A DNA stretch of 64,000 nucleotides. Origin: Halopseudomonas formosensis. GTDB taxonomy: Bacteria > Pseudomonadota > Gammaproteobacteria > Pseudomonadales > Pseudomonadaceae. Within the stretch, counting starts at the first letter, position 1; each line of letters opens with the position of its first letter. The stretch is taken from positions 90,821 through 154,820 of the forward strand of contig NZ_FOYD01000007.1 in NCBI RefSeq assembly GCF_900115905.1, written 5' to 3'. This document shows, piece after piece, positions 55,901-64,000 of this stretch. Position numbers and translations under genes: made by a program. Under the pieces are notes generated by a model. The model saw only the letters and a list, made by a program, of their open reading frames with translations. It was not told the origin of the DNA and made no database searches.

Positions 55901-57235
55901 TCAGCGCTGCACCTCCACCAACCCCCAGGGCAGTTCGGCGACCTTGCAGGGCTGGGCGCTGAGGTCTATCAGCTCGCCGTTGCGCGGCACCAGGGTGCCT
56001 ATGCCGAGACTGCGGGCAAAGGCCTGGTGCGCCTGCTGATGGTAATCCTCGCCATGCACCGGCAGCACATGGCGTGGCCGCAGCCATTCATACAGCTGGC
56101 GCAGATCCTCCTGTGGCGGGTGCCCGGAGGCATGAATCGGTGCCATGTCGTCGTCGATGATATGCACGCCCTGGGCCTGCAGGCTCTGGCGGATGCGGCC
56201 GAGAGCCTCCTCATTGCCCGGTATCACCCGCGAGGAGAACACCACGCTATCCCCTGGCTCCAGGGTCAGCTGCGGATGGTTGCCGGCGGCCAGTCGACCC
56301 AGGGCGGCGGCCGGCTCGCCCTGGCTGCCGGTACAGATCCACAGTTGCTGGTCCCGGGGCAGAAAACCCAGCTCCCAGGGGCCGATGAAGCCTGGGCGAG
56401 CGGAAAGGTAGCCATGGGCACGCCCGTGGCCGTGCATGCGCACCAGGCTGCGCCCCAGCAGGCCAGCGTAACGGCCGCAGTCCATGGCGATCTCGGCCAG
56501 GCTGTGCAGCCGGGCCAGGTTGCTGGCAAAACAGGTGACAATCACCCGCCCGCGGCAGGGGCGTATCACATCCGACAGACCATCCTGCACCGCCCCTTCC
56601 GAACGGCTGGCGCCGACAACCGAGGCGTTGGTCGAGTCGCCGATCACCACATCAACCCCTTCCCTGCCGATGCTGCGCAGGCGGCCTTCGGCGGTCAGAC
56701 CGCCGACCACCGGCTGGGGGTCGAGTTTCCAGTCGCCGCTGTGGTACAGCCGCCTGCCGGCCACCTGCAGGAGTATGCCGTGGGACTCGGGAATCGAGTG
56801 GGTCACCGGTATCCACTCGGCCTGAAAGTTGTCCAGCCCTACCGGTTGCAGCGGACTGATCTCATGCAGCACCGGCCACTCCAGATTCGGCGCCAGCCGG
56901 CTGCGGATCAGCTGCGCGGTGAAGGGGCTGGCATACAGCGGACACTTCAGCTCGCGCCACAGGTGCTCAACGGCGCCGATATGATCCTCGTGGCCATGGG
57001 TGATCAACAGCGCACTGAGCTGGATATCGTGGCGCCGCAGGGCCTCCAGCGAAGGCACCGAGACGCGATTGTCGCCACTGGGCGTCGATTCCAGCGCCAG
57101 CCCGCAATCGATGCCGATCCACTGACCCGCCGAGCCGTACAGATACAGATTGGCACCGAACATCCCCGCCCCGCCAAGGGCGAGAAAGAAGGGACCGGGC
57201 TGGCGGTGCAACTGATCGAAACGCGGGGCAGGCAT
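55901..57235 (-). CDS. Metallo-beta-lactamase-fold hydrolase, ribonuclease J-like
   Basis: The ATG at 57235 (AAGGAG upstream) gives 444 residues. The zinc motif is H80-G-H82-E-D84-H85, followed by HSIPESHG, HSGDWKLD and GDSTNA, blocks shared with RNase J. A beta-CASP part contains CFASNLARLHSLAEIA and CTGSQGEP, and a late HASGHPPQEDLRQL block follows. It is shorter than true RNase J (about 550 residues), lacking the C-terminal domain. It is most likely an RNA-processing nuclease, but the substrate is unproven. Confidence 0.85.
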   Translation of the reverse strand: MPAPRFDQLHRQPGPFFLALGGAGMFGANLYLYGSAGQWIGIDCGLALESTPSGDNRVSVPSLEALRRHDIQLSALLITHGHEDHIGAVEHLWRELKCPLYASPFTAQLIRSRLAPNLEWPVLHEISPLQPVGLDNFQAEWIPVTHSIPESHGILLQVAGRRLYHSGDWKLDPQPVVGGLTAEGRLRSIGREGVDVVIGDSTNASVVGASRSEGAVQDGLSDVIRPCRGRVIVTCFASNLARLHSLAEIAMDCGRYAGLLGRSLVRMHGHGRAHGYLSARPGFIGPWELGFLPRDQQLWICTGSQGEPAAALGRLAAGNHPQLTLEPGDSVVFSSRVIPGNEEALGRIRQSLQAQGVHIIDDDMAPIHASGHPPQEDLRQLYEWLRPRHVLPVHGEDYHQQAHQAFARSLGIGTLVPRNGELIDLSAQPCKVAELPWGLVEVQR

Positions 57236-57291
57236 GGGGTGCTCCTTGAAAACGCTTGCCCACAGCTTAACAGGCCATGGCCGGAACGGGG

Positions 57292-58521
57292 TCAGCCGAA
57301 GAACCAGTAGCACACCCCTATGGCCGTCAGCATGCCGGCCAGATCCGCGATAAGCGCGCAGCCCAGCCCGTGGCGGATGCGGGTGATGCCCACCGCGCCG
57401 AAATACACTGCCAGCACGTAGAAGGTGGTCTCGGTGCTGCCCTGAAAGGTGGCGGCCAGCAGTGCCGGGAAGCTGTCGACGCCGAAGGTGTTCATGGTTT
57501 CCAGCATCATTGCCCGGGCGCCGCTGCCGGACAGCGGTTTCATGAAGGCGGTGGGCAGGGCGTCGATGAAGCGGGTGTCCCAGCCCGCTCCTTCCACCAG
57601 CCAGCGGATGCCCGCCAGACCGGCATCGAGCACGCCACTGGCGCGCAGTACGCCGATTGCCACCAGCATGGCGATCAGGTAGGGCAACAACGAGATAGTG
57701 AAACTGAAACCCTCTCTGGCCCCGGCGATGAAGGTGTCATACACCTGGACCCGGCGCAGGGCGGCCACCCCGAGAAACAGGATGACGATACCGAACAGGG
57801 TCAGGTTGCCGATCAGCGAGGAGGTGGCGGCCAGCGCCTGGGCGGACATGCCCGCCAGCGCGGTCAGCAGCAGGCCCAGACCGGCAGCCCCGGCCAGCAG
57901 GTAGGCCAGCACCACCGGATCATGCAGGCGCAGGCGCTGCATCACTGCCACCGTCAGCAGGCCGACCAGACTGGAGACGGTGGTGGCCAGCAGTATCGGC
58001 AGGAACACCAGGGTCGGATCGTCGGCGCCCTGCTGGGCGCGGTACATGAAGATGGTCACTGGCAGCAGTGTCAGCGACGAGCTGTTGAGCACCAGGAACA
58101 GGATCTGGGCGTTGGTGGCGGTGTTCTTCTGCGGATTGAGTTCCTGCAGCGAGTGCATCGCCTTGATCCCTATGGGCGTGGCGGCATTGTCCAGGCCGAG
58201 GATATTGGCGGCGAAGTTCATGCTGATATGCCCCAGCGCCGGGTGGCCGCTGGGCACGCCGGGCATCAGCCGGCGGAACAGCGGATCCAGCACCCGCGCC
58301 AGCAGGCGGATCAGACCGGCTTTCTCGGCAACGGCCAGAAAGCCCAGCCACAGGGTCATGGTACCGACCAGTACCAGGACGATTTCCACGCTTAGGCGGG
58401 CCATGTCGAACAGGGCGGCCACCAGCCGGGTGAACACCTCGGCATCGCCCAGTCCCAGCCATTGCCAGAGGGCGGCGACAAAAGCCGCGAGGAAGAAGCT
58501 CAGCCAGATTCCATTGAGCAT
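57292..58521 (-). CDS. Fused spore-maturation-type membrane protein SpmAB (nucleoside-recognition domains)
   Basis: The 409-residue membrane protein joins SpmA-like and SpmB-like halves, each a nucleoside-recognition (Gate) domain. The first half contains FAANILGLDNAATPIGIKAM, the second ALPTAFMKPLSGSGARAM and GSTETTFYVLAVYFGAVGI. Bacilli use separate SpmA and SpmB for spore core dehydration; fused versions occur in non-spore-formers with unknown function, perhaps as transporters. It lies 18 bases after the amidase gene and on the same strand. Confidence 0.9.
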   Translation of the reverse strand: MLNGIWLSFFLAAFVAALWQWLGLGDAEVFTRLVAALFDMARLSVEIVLVLVGTMTLWLGFLAVAEKAGLIRLLARVLDPLFRRLMPGVPSGHPALGHISMNFAANILGLDNAATPIGIKAMHSLQELNPQKNTATNAQILFLVLNSSSLTLLPVTIFMYRAQQGADDPTLVFLPILLATTVSSLVGLLTVAVMQRLRLHDPVVLAYLLAGAAGLGLLLTALAGMSAQALAATSSLIGNLTLFGIVILFLGVAALRRVQVYDTFIAGAREGFSFTISLLPYLIAMLVAIGVLRASGVLDAGLAGIRWLVEGAGWDTRFIDALPTAFMKPLSGSGARAMMLETMNTFGVDSFPALLAATFQGSTETTFYVLAVYFGAVGITRIRHGLGCALIADLAGMLTAIGVCYWFFG

Positions 58522-58539
58522 ACGCTGGACAGTCCCTGA

Positions 58540-59400
58540 TCAAGGTTGGGTGGGAAAGGGCTCGACCTGCTGCAGTCGGTGGTAGTCGCCGATACGCTCG
58601 AAGCTTCCCGGCACCAGGGCCGCGAGGATGGCTGCAGTCTCGGGATCGGCTTCGCCGTCATGTCGGGCGGGCCGGAAGCGCATCTGGAAAGCGGCGATGA
58701 CGTTGCGCAGTCGTCGGGCCTCATCACCGGTTCCGCCAAGGCTGTAGCCGAAGCGTTCCAGAGTTGCCGCAAACCACTCCAGGGAAGGGGTGAGCTCGCC
58801 CAGCAACGCCTCGTAGTGATTTACCCTGGCGGCATCGGGCCAGATGGCGACGCCGGCGGCCGCCAGCTGCTGCCAGGGGAACAGGGGGCCCGGATCAAGC
58901 TTGCGCTGGGGCGCGATGTCACTGTGACCTATGACTCTTTCGGGCGGCAACCCGTGTCGCTGCAGTATGTCCTGCAGCAGGGGGATCAGGGCATCTATCT
59001 GCTGCGGGTTCCAGGGATACCAGTAGCGGCCATCAGGGCCGTCCCGGTAGCCCGGATGCACAATCTCGATGCCGATGGAGCTGGCGTTGAGCCAGGTGCG
59101 CCCCTGCCAGCTGCTGTCACCGGCGTGCCAGGCGCGCCGGTTCTCGTCCACCAGCCGGTAGATGGTCGGCGGGGTATCGTTGATCAGGTAATGGCTGCTG
59201 ACCTCACCCTGGGTGAGAGTGCGCAGGGCGCGTTCGGCATTGGACGAGGTGTAATGCAGGATGACGTACTGCACCCGGCTGTCCTGCCCACGCGCCGTGT
59301 GGCTGGTGTCGATCTTCAGGCCGCCGGCGCAGCCGGCCAGCACGGCCAGGATCGCTGCCAGGCAAGCCTGATGGAAGGGGCGCAACCAGCTCCGCGGCAT
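58540..59400 (-). CDS. N-acetylmuramoyl-L-alanine amidase, AmiD/AmpDh-like lipoprotein
   Basis: The 286-residue protein has a lipobox LAGC (cysteine at 24), so it is probably outer-membrane anchored. The amidase_2 zinc site includes H49 (VILHYTSS) and the late GHSDIAPQRKLDPGP with its histidine and aspartate. A C-terminal peptidoglycan-binding-like helical domain is present. It should cleave the amide between muramic acid and L-alanine in murein or anhydro-muropeptides, in recycling. Its ATG overlaps the stop of the EEP gene by one base. Confidence 0.92.
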   Translation of the reverse strand: MPRSWLRPFHQACLAAILAVLAGCAGGLKIDTSHTARGQDSRVQYVILHYTSSNAERALRTLTQGEVSSHYLINDTPPTIYRLVDENRRAWHAGDSSWQGRTWLNASSIGIEIVHPGYRDGPDGRYWYPWNPQQIDALIPLLQDILQRHGLPPERVIGHSDIAPQRKLDPGPLFPWQQLAAAGVAIWPDAARVNHYEALLGELTPSLEWFAATLERFGYSLGGTGDEARRLRNVIAAFQMRFRPARHDGEADPETAAILAALVPGSFERIGDYHRLQQVEPFPTQP

Positions 59401-60287
59401 CAGCTTGCTGCTGGATGGTTGTCGGGTATCCGGCAGACGCTGGGGGGCAACCGGATATGCATGGCCACGGGAAGGTGATCGGAGATCGGCTGCGGCAACA
59501 CATCCACCTGCTCGATGCTCAGGCTCGGGCTGAGCAGGATATGATCCAGCACCCTGGCCGGTTTCCAGCTCGGGTAGGTGCCCGGCAGATTGGCGGTATG
59601 CAGGTTGCTGCCGCTCAGGGGCGAACGTTCCAGGAGGTCCTCGGCGTGGGTGTTCATGTCACCCATGAGTACCACATGGCTGTGATCGGCAATGCGTTCG
59701 CGGATATAGGCCAGCTGGCTGGCGCGGGTGCGGGTGCTCAGCGCCAGGTGCATCATCACTACCAGCAGGCTGTCTGGCCCCTGGCCGAAACTGGTGAGGA
59801 TGGCACCGCGGCCGGGCAGCATGCCGGGCAGCTTATGATCCTCCAGCAGCTGGGGCTGGTAGCGGCTGAGGAAACCGTTGGAGTGCTGGGCAAAGCGCCC
59901 CAGGTTGCGGTTGAGCTGCTGATACCAGTAGGGGAACTGGCTCTCCCTGGCCAGGTGCTCGACCTGGTTGATGAAGCCGGAGCGCAGGCTGCCGCCATCC
60001 ACTTCCTGCAGCGCCACCACATCGAACTCGCTGATCAGCTGGGCGATCTGGGCCAGGGTCTGCTGGCGCCGGGCGTGGGGCAGCAGATGCTGCCAGCCAC
60101 GGGTCAGGTAGTGATGATAACGCTGGGTGTTGATACCCACCTGGATATTGAAGCTGAGCAGCTTTAATACCTCAGGCAGGGTGGGTACCTCATCCGAGCA
60201 GGTCCAGTTGGGGTTGGTCTGCATGCAGGCGGGGGCCATGGTGCCTTGGGTGGCCCGCCGCCAGGGAATATTACCCGTTGCCATCAT
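59400..60287 (-). CDS. Endonuclease/exonuclease/phosphatase family protein
   Basis: The 295-residue protein has the EEP catalytic pattern: LSFNIQVG near residue 44, ALQEVDGG (metal-binding glutamate), LMGDMNTH (Asp/Asn pair) and a final SDHLPV with the catalytic histidine. No signal peptide is obvious. AGGA precedes the first of two tandem ATGs. In P. aeruginosa a homologue lies in the same place next to dsbA. Whether it acts on DNA, RNA, phospholipid or inositol phosphates cannot be decided. Confidence 0.88.
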   Translation of the reverse strand: MMATGNIPWRRATQGTMAPACMQTNPNWTCSDEVPTLPEVLKLLSFNIQVGINTQRYHHYLTRGWQHLLPHARRQQTLAQIAQLISEFDVVALQEVDGGSLRSGFINQVEHLARESQFPYWYQQLNRNLGRFAQHSNGFLSRYQPQLLEDHKLPGMLPGRGAILTSFGQGPDSLLVVMMHLALSTRTRASQLAYIRERIADHSHVVLMGDMNTHAEDLLERSPLSGSNLHTANLPGTYPSWKPARVLDHILLSPSLSIEQVDVLPQPISDHLPVAMHIRLPPSVCRIPDNHPAAS

Positions 60288-60301
60288 TAGGTCATCCTCG
60301 G

Positions 60302-60928
60302 TCAGGGACGTTCCTGTTCCACCAGATAATCCGCGATCTTCAGCATGTTCTCGAAGCTGCCGGCCATGCTGGCTTCGATACGGTACTTGCCGTTGACAAT
60401 CAGGGTCGGTACCCCGGTGGCGCGGTAGGCCCGTGCCAGTCGTTTGGCCTGATTCATTTTCAGTTTCACGCCGGGGGAGTTCCAGGTCTCACGGAACTCC
60501 GCTTCGTCCACACCATACTGCTTGAGCAGCCGGACCATGGCATTGACATCGGCCAGTCGCTCACCCTGATTATGGATCGCCTGGAAGATGGCTGCATGGG
60601 TTTCTTCCAGTTTTCCCATGCTCTCCAGAGTATAGAACAGCTGACCGTGGGTGTCCCAGCTGCCACCGAAGAACGCCGGAACCGGGCGGAAGTAGGCATG
60701 CTCGGGCAGGGTTTCCTTCCACTCGCGGATGATCGGCTCGAAGTTGAAGCAGTGGCCGCAGCCGTACCAGAACAGCTCGGCTACCTCTACCTTGTCCGGC
60801 TCCTGGGTGGGGGCCGCAGAGGGCAGCTCGACGTAGTCGACACCGGCCTGATACTGGGCACTCTGGGCCTGTGCCAATGCCAGGCTGCCCAGCAACCAGA
60901 CCAATCCTGCAGTCAAGAACTTGCGCAT
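60302..60928 (-). CDS. dsbA: Thiol:disulfide interchange protein DsbA
   Basis: DsbA oxidises cysteines of exported proteins in the periplasm. The 208 residues include a signal peptide ending near AQA. The active site reads FWYGCGHCFNFEP, so the redox pair is C-G-H-C rather than the usual C-P-H-C of Pseudomonas DsbA. The cis-proline loop is intact in GVPTLIVNGKYR. It lies after cytochrome c4, separated by a strong terminator, and upstream of the EEP gene, in the Pseudomonas order. Confidence 0.95.
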   Translation of the reverse strand: MRKFLTAGLVWLLGSLALAQAQSAQYQAGVDYVELPSAAPTQEPDKVEVAELFWYGCGHCFNFEPIIREWKETLPEHAYFRPVPAFFGGSWDTHGQLFYTLESMGKLEETHAAIFQAIHNQGERLADVNAMVRLLKQYGVDEAEFRETWNSPGVKLKMNQAKRLARAYRATGVPTLIVNGKYRIEASMAGSFENMLKIADYLVEQERP

Positions 60929-61028
60929 GTAACTCTCCGAACAAATGTGGCTGCCATTAAGGCTGCAATGGTGGCAGAAAGGTTCCCGGCAGCCTCCTGC
61001 CCGCTGCCGTTGGGCATCCTACAGTCGC

Positions 61029-61058
61029 AAAAAAGGGTGGCCTTGGCCACCCTTTTTT
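61029..61058 (-). terminator. Strong two-way terminator between cytochrome c4 gene and dsbA
   Basis: GGGTGGCC (61035-61042) pairs with GGCCACCC (61045-61052). A-run and T-run flank the stem on either side, so it works in either direction. It should end the cytochrome c4 transcript 30 bases after its stop; the fully T-rich tail makes it an excellent intrinsic terminator. Confidence 0.85.
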
Positions 61059-61088
61059 TAACACCGGTTATTGCCGGTCGCTCCAGGC

Positions 61089-61697
61089 TCAGCGCAGTCC
61101 CTGGATGTACTCGGCAACGGCCTGTATGTCCTTGTTGCTCAGGCGTTCAGCGATGGTGCGCATGACCATGATGTCACCATCATTGGTGCGATCGCCTTCG
61201 CGGAAGTCGGTCAGCTGCTTGGCAGTGTAGGCAGCATGCTGGCCAGCCAGACGCGGATAGCCTGCAGGCTCGTTACCCTGACCGGTGGGCGAATGACAGC
61301 CGGTGCAGGCGGGCAGACCGGTTTTCAGGTTGCCACCGCGGTAGATGGCTTCGCCGCGCTCGGCCAGTTCGGCATCGGCAACCCCGCCAGCCATGGGCTG
61401 AGAAGCGAAATGGGCTGCGATGTCAGCCAGGTCCTGATCACTCAGGTTGGTCAGCATGCCGGTCATTTCTGGTACCTCACGGGCGCCATCACGGATGTCC
61501 GTCATCTGCTTGACCAGGTAACGCTCGCCCTGACCGGCCAGTTTCGGCCAGTTCGGCATGATGCTGTTGCCATCTGCGCCATGACAGGCTGAACAGACTG
61601 CCACCTTGCCTGCGCCGGCAGCGGCATCACCCTGCAGAGCATGGGCCGAACCGGCCACACCGAGGGATAACACCAGACTTACAAGTAATTTATTCAT
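61089..61697 (-). CDS. Diheme cytochrome c4
   Basis: Cytochrome c4 is a membrane-attached periplasmic electron carrier feeding terminal oxidases. The 202 residues have a signal peptide and two haem domains, with CSACH at 35-39 and CTGCH at about 131-135. Axial-methionine regions occur in MPNWPKLAGQ and EPAGYPRLAGQ. Length is typical. In P. aeruginosa the cc4 gene also precedes dsbA. It is divergent from engB with a 260-base gap. Confidence 0.95.
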   Translation of the reverse strand: MNKLLVSLVLSLGVAGSAHALQGDAAAGAGKVAVCSACHGADGNSIMPNWPKLAGQGERYLVKQMTDIRDGAREVPEMTGMLTNLSDQDLADIAAHFASQPMAGGVADAELAERGEAIYRGGNLKTGLPACTGCHSPTGQGNEPAGYPRLAGQHAAYTAKQLTDFREGDRTNDGDIMVMRTIAERLSNKDIQAVAEYIQGLR

Positions 61698-61957
61698 CGG
61701 CTAATCCAATTACGGCTAAAAAATAACAGGTCTGGTCTGCGCCCGGTCTTGTTGACCGCGTTCTATGCAGGCCGCCTCGCATGCTTGCTGACAATTCCAG
61801 CCAGCTGCAGGCACGGATAAGCGCCCATGCTAGCGGCGGCCGGAGGGCAGCGCAATGGTCATTCTGTCGCAGCTCCCTGCCACGATATAAAACCGCGGCA
61901 TTATATACTAAGCTAGCCGCGAACGTGAATGCACCAAGCCACAGAACCGGATATCCC

Positions 61958-62603
<646 letters not shown>

Positions 62604-62605
<2 letters not shown>

Positions 62606-62645
62606 AAAAAACCCCGAACTTCATAGGGGAGGGAGGTTCGGGGTT
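62604..62645 (-). terminator. Terminator of the sRNA (overlaps engB stop)
   Basis: Read on the minus strand, a ten-base perfect stem with a C-rich 16-base loop is followed by eight T residues. It is strong on the minus strand only; on the plus strand there is no T-run, so it would not efficiently end engB. It also would terminate read-through from the M23 peptidase gene. Confidence 0.8.
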
Positions 62646-62734
62646 CAACAACCGGGCTGTGCTAGGAGAGGTGCCCGGTTTCTGCCAACACTAAATCACA
62701 TCCAAGGAGCATGAAGGGCCTGACGAGCCGTTCA
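62604..62734 (-). ncRNA. ersA: ErsA/Spot 42-position small RNA (candidate)
   Basis: A minus-strand transcript of about 130 bases is predicted from a promoter at 62741-62767 to a strong terminator. Its 3' end has a stem of AACCCCGAAC (62645-62636) with its complement (62619-62610), followed by eight T residues. A second stem-loop (62680-62650) carries a CCTCTCC loop, and the terminator loop holds CCTCCCTCCCC. The C-rich loops could pair with ribosome binding sites. In Pseudomonas the ErsA sRNA, sigma-22-dependent and about 130 nt, lies between engB and polA; polA is not adjacent here. Confidence 0.7.
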
Positions 62735-62740
62735 TGATGC

Positions 62741-62767
62741 TAGGACCGCCTGGGTTGTCGGGAGTTC
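62741..62767 (-). promoter_or_regulatory. Sigma-22 (AlgU/RpoE)-like promoter of the sRNA
   Basis: On the minus strand GAACTC (62767-62762) and TCCTA (62745-62741) are separated by exactly 16 bases. The AlgU consensus is GAACTT and TCTGA/TCNAA with 16-17 bases between. The -35 has one mismatch; the -10 keeps TC and the final A. The spacing to the terminator gives the transcript length expected of ErsA. Confidence 0.6.
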
Positions 62768-62795
62768 CACCGCAGCGAAAACTTTTTTCGCGCGT

Positions 62796-63689
62796 TCAGC
62801 GCTCGCCGCCCACGGCGAAGTTCGGCATGCTGTTGACCGGCTGGGCAAAGTCGAAGGGGATGGAAACCGTATTCAGTCCGACGTTCTTCTGCACCACGAA
62901 ATGCAGATGCGGACCTGTGCTGTTGCCGGTATTTCCCGACTGCGCCAGCAGGTCCCCGGTGCGCACATACTGTCCCTCACGGACCTGGACCGAGCCCTGC
63001 TTCAGGTGCAGATAGACCCCCATGGTGCCGTCGTCATGCAGCACCCGCACGAAGTTGCCCGCCGGGTTGGTGCCCCGTCCGCTCTGATTGTTCTCGGTCT
63101 TGATTACCACGCCGCTGCGCGCCGCGACTATGGGCGTGCCGACCGGCATGGCGATATCCACGGCATAGCGCCCCTTGGGACCGGTGTGGCTGTAGCGCCC
63201 ACCGGGGCCCTGGGTCATGCGGAAGGGACCGCCCCGCCAGGGCAGCGGGTAGGCGACCGGCTGGGGCTGGGCGCGGGGATCGCCCAGCGCATAGCGCAGC
63301 CGGTGCTGATAGTGGGGGGTGCCGGTACCGGCAGGGGCCAGGGTCAGCAGGCGGATTTCGCCGCGGGGCGGCAGCACCCAGCGCACAGGTTCGGCAGGTA
63401 CGCCGAGAACGTGTCTGGCCTCGGTAATTTCCAGCTCGATCTCCACGGGGGCGTAGAGCTCGTTCTTGACCACCAGGGTGTCGCCCCCCGCATGTTTGCG
63501 CGTGGTTACATAGACCTGACGATCGATGTTCTCGACCATGTTGTCGTTGAAGTGGAAGATCCGGGCTCCCTCAACGCGCTGGTCGGTGTAGGTCACAACA
63601 CCGTTGGCATCGGTGTATTTGTAGATGGTCGCGCCGAGCACAGCTGGGCTGGCGAGCAGCAGGGCGAGGCTCAGTAGACAGGTACGCAT
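62796..63689 (-). CDS. M23-family peptidase with DUF4124 N-terminus
   Basis: The 297-residue secreted protein has a signal peptide (LLSLALLLASPAVLGA), then a DUF4124-like segment (IYKYTDANGVVTYTDQ). A C-terminal LytM/M23 domain carries the zinc ligands H168, D178 and the H261-L-H263 pair (GPHLHFVV). All ligands are kept, so it should be an active murein endopeptidase or a related factor. The ATG at 63689 has AGGG upstream. It transcribes toward the sRNA. Confidence 0.92.
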   Translation of the reverse strand: MRTCLLSLALLLASPAVLGATIYKYTDANGVVTYTDQRVEGARIFHFNDNMVENIDRQVYVTTRKHAGGDTLVVKNELYAPVEIELEITEARHVLGVPAEPVRWVLPPRGEIRLLTLAPAGTGTPHYQHRLRYALGDPRAQPQPVAYPLPWRGGPFRMTQGPGGRYSHTGPKGRYAVDIAMPVGTPIVAARSGVVIKTENNQSGRGTNPAGNFVRVLHDDGTMGVYLHLKQGSVQVREGQYVRTGDLLAQSGNTGNSTGPHLHFVVQKNVGLNTVSIPFDFAQPVNSMPNFAVGGER

Positions 63690-63783
63690 CCGTTGCAACC
63701 CTATGAACGCATGACAGAAGGGCAAGAATAAACCCTGCGGGCGGGGAAAGCGACCCGCCCGACAGGGTGAATCTGCGACCCTG

Positions 63784-64000
63784 TTAACGCTCCGGGGTAA
63801 CCCTCCAGACCGTGTTCGACAGATCATCGGCAACGATGAGGGCCCCCGCCGGGTCTACGGTCACGCCGACCGGTCGGCCGCGGGTCTTGCCGTCCTCGCC
63901 ATAGAAGTTGAAGACGAAGTCCACCGGGTCGCCGGCGGGCTCGCCGTTGCTGAAGGGCACGAAGACCACCTTGTAGCCCGCTGGCTCCTTGCGGTTCCAG
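63784..64000 (-). CDS. PQQ-dependent sugar (sorbosone) dehydrogenase-like protein, C-terminal fragment
   Basis: The last 72 codons of a gene that runs off the window. The tail contains GRPVGVTVDPAGALIVADDLSNTVWRV, a beta-propeller repeat typical of PQQ-dependent L-sorbosone and soluble glucose dehydrogenases. The stop codon is at 63784-63786. It precedes the M23 peptidase gene by 94 bases on the same strand. Too little is present to say more. Confidence 0.75.
   Translation of the reverse strand, partial: WNRKEPAGYKVVFVPFSNGEPAGDPVDFVFNFYGEDGKTRGRPVGVTVDPAGALIVADDLSNTVWRVTPER

Noticed and set aside
62616-62645. GAACTT on the plus strand as a sigma-22 promoter
   Set aside because: No TCTGA-like box occurs at 16-17 bases; the GAACTT is part of the sRNA terminator stem.

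Overview
The window is the replication-origin neighbourhood of a Pseudomonadaceae chromosome. Gene content and order follow the known Pseudomonas arrangement: atpE-atpB-atpI / parB-parA-rsmG-mnmG / mnmE-yidC-yidD-rnpA-rpmH / oriC / dnaA-dnaN-recF-gyrB. Farther right comes the plsC-gmhB-glyS-glyQ-tag-lpxL-pilZ-trkA-rsmB-fmt-def-lysM-dprA-tsaC-hemF-aroE series that follows gyrB in Pseudomonas. The DNA is GC-rich by eye. Several accessory blocks break the shared order, so this is probably a non-model, perhaps marine, lineage (a Halopseudomonas-like genus is my guess, not shown). No tRNA, rRNA, insertion sequence, prophage or CRISPR array was seen.

Layout. 1-13.1 kb: nearly all genes on the minus strand (ATP synthase, chromosome partition, tRNA modification, membrane insertase, RNase P protein, L34). 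A three-gene accessory block (AraC regulator, TauD-type dioxygenase, fumarylacetoacetase-type hydratase) sits between mnmG and mnmE. 13.1-13.7 kb: oriC with three perfect DnaA boxes. 13.7-19.8 kb: dnaA, dnaN, recF, gyrB on the plus strand, with two perfect parS sites inside recF. 20-23.5 kb: metallophosphoesterase gene and an arsenic operon (arsR-arsC-arsH-arsB). 23.5-31.7 kb: LprI-like protein, a solitary PilU-like ATPase, plsC, gmhB, glyS, glyQ, ppnN, tag. 31.7-36.3 kb: TAXI-type TRAP transporter with a DUF1850 partner, an LpxL-family acyltransferase, a PilZ protein. 36.3-42.0 kb: the def-fmt-rsmB-trkA-trkH operon. 42.1-46.7 kb: lysM, dprA, tsaC, hemF, aroE. 46.7-57.2 kb: mixed accessory genes (SDR, SulP, cytochrome c', cytochrome b561, DUF1328, BON, DUF4136, PauR-type regulator, alanine racemase, PuuB-like oxidase, RNase J-like hydrolase). 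57.3-64 kb: SpmAB fusion, AmiD-like amidase, EEP nuclease, dsbA, cytochrome c4, engB, a Spot 42/ErsA-position sRNA, an M23 peptidase and a cut-off sorbosone-dehydrogenase-like gene.

How it works together. Genes left of oriC mostly run leftward and genes right of it rightward, as expected for co-orientation with replication forks. ParA, ParB and the two parS sites in recF form the chromosome segregation system; DnaA has boxes at oriC, at its own promoter and at a second origin-like region beside mnmG. That second region shares an AT-rich core and first DnaA box with oriC, so both the dnaA-rpmH and the gidA (mnmG) origin positions appear occupied. Other points of interest are a sigma-22-like promoter plus about 130-nt sRNA gene after engB, a nine-codon leader ORF coupled to arsR, a terminator inside the def-fmt operon, and the AraC-dioxygenase-hydratase block.
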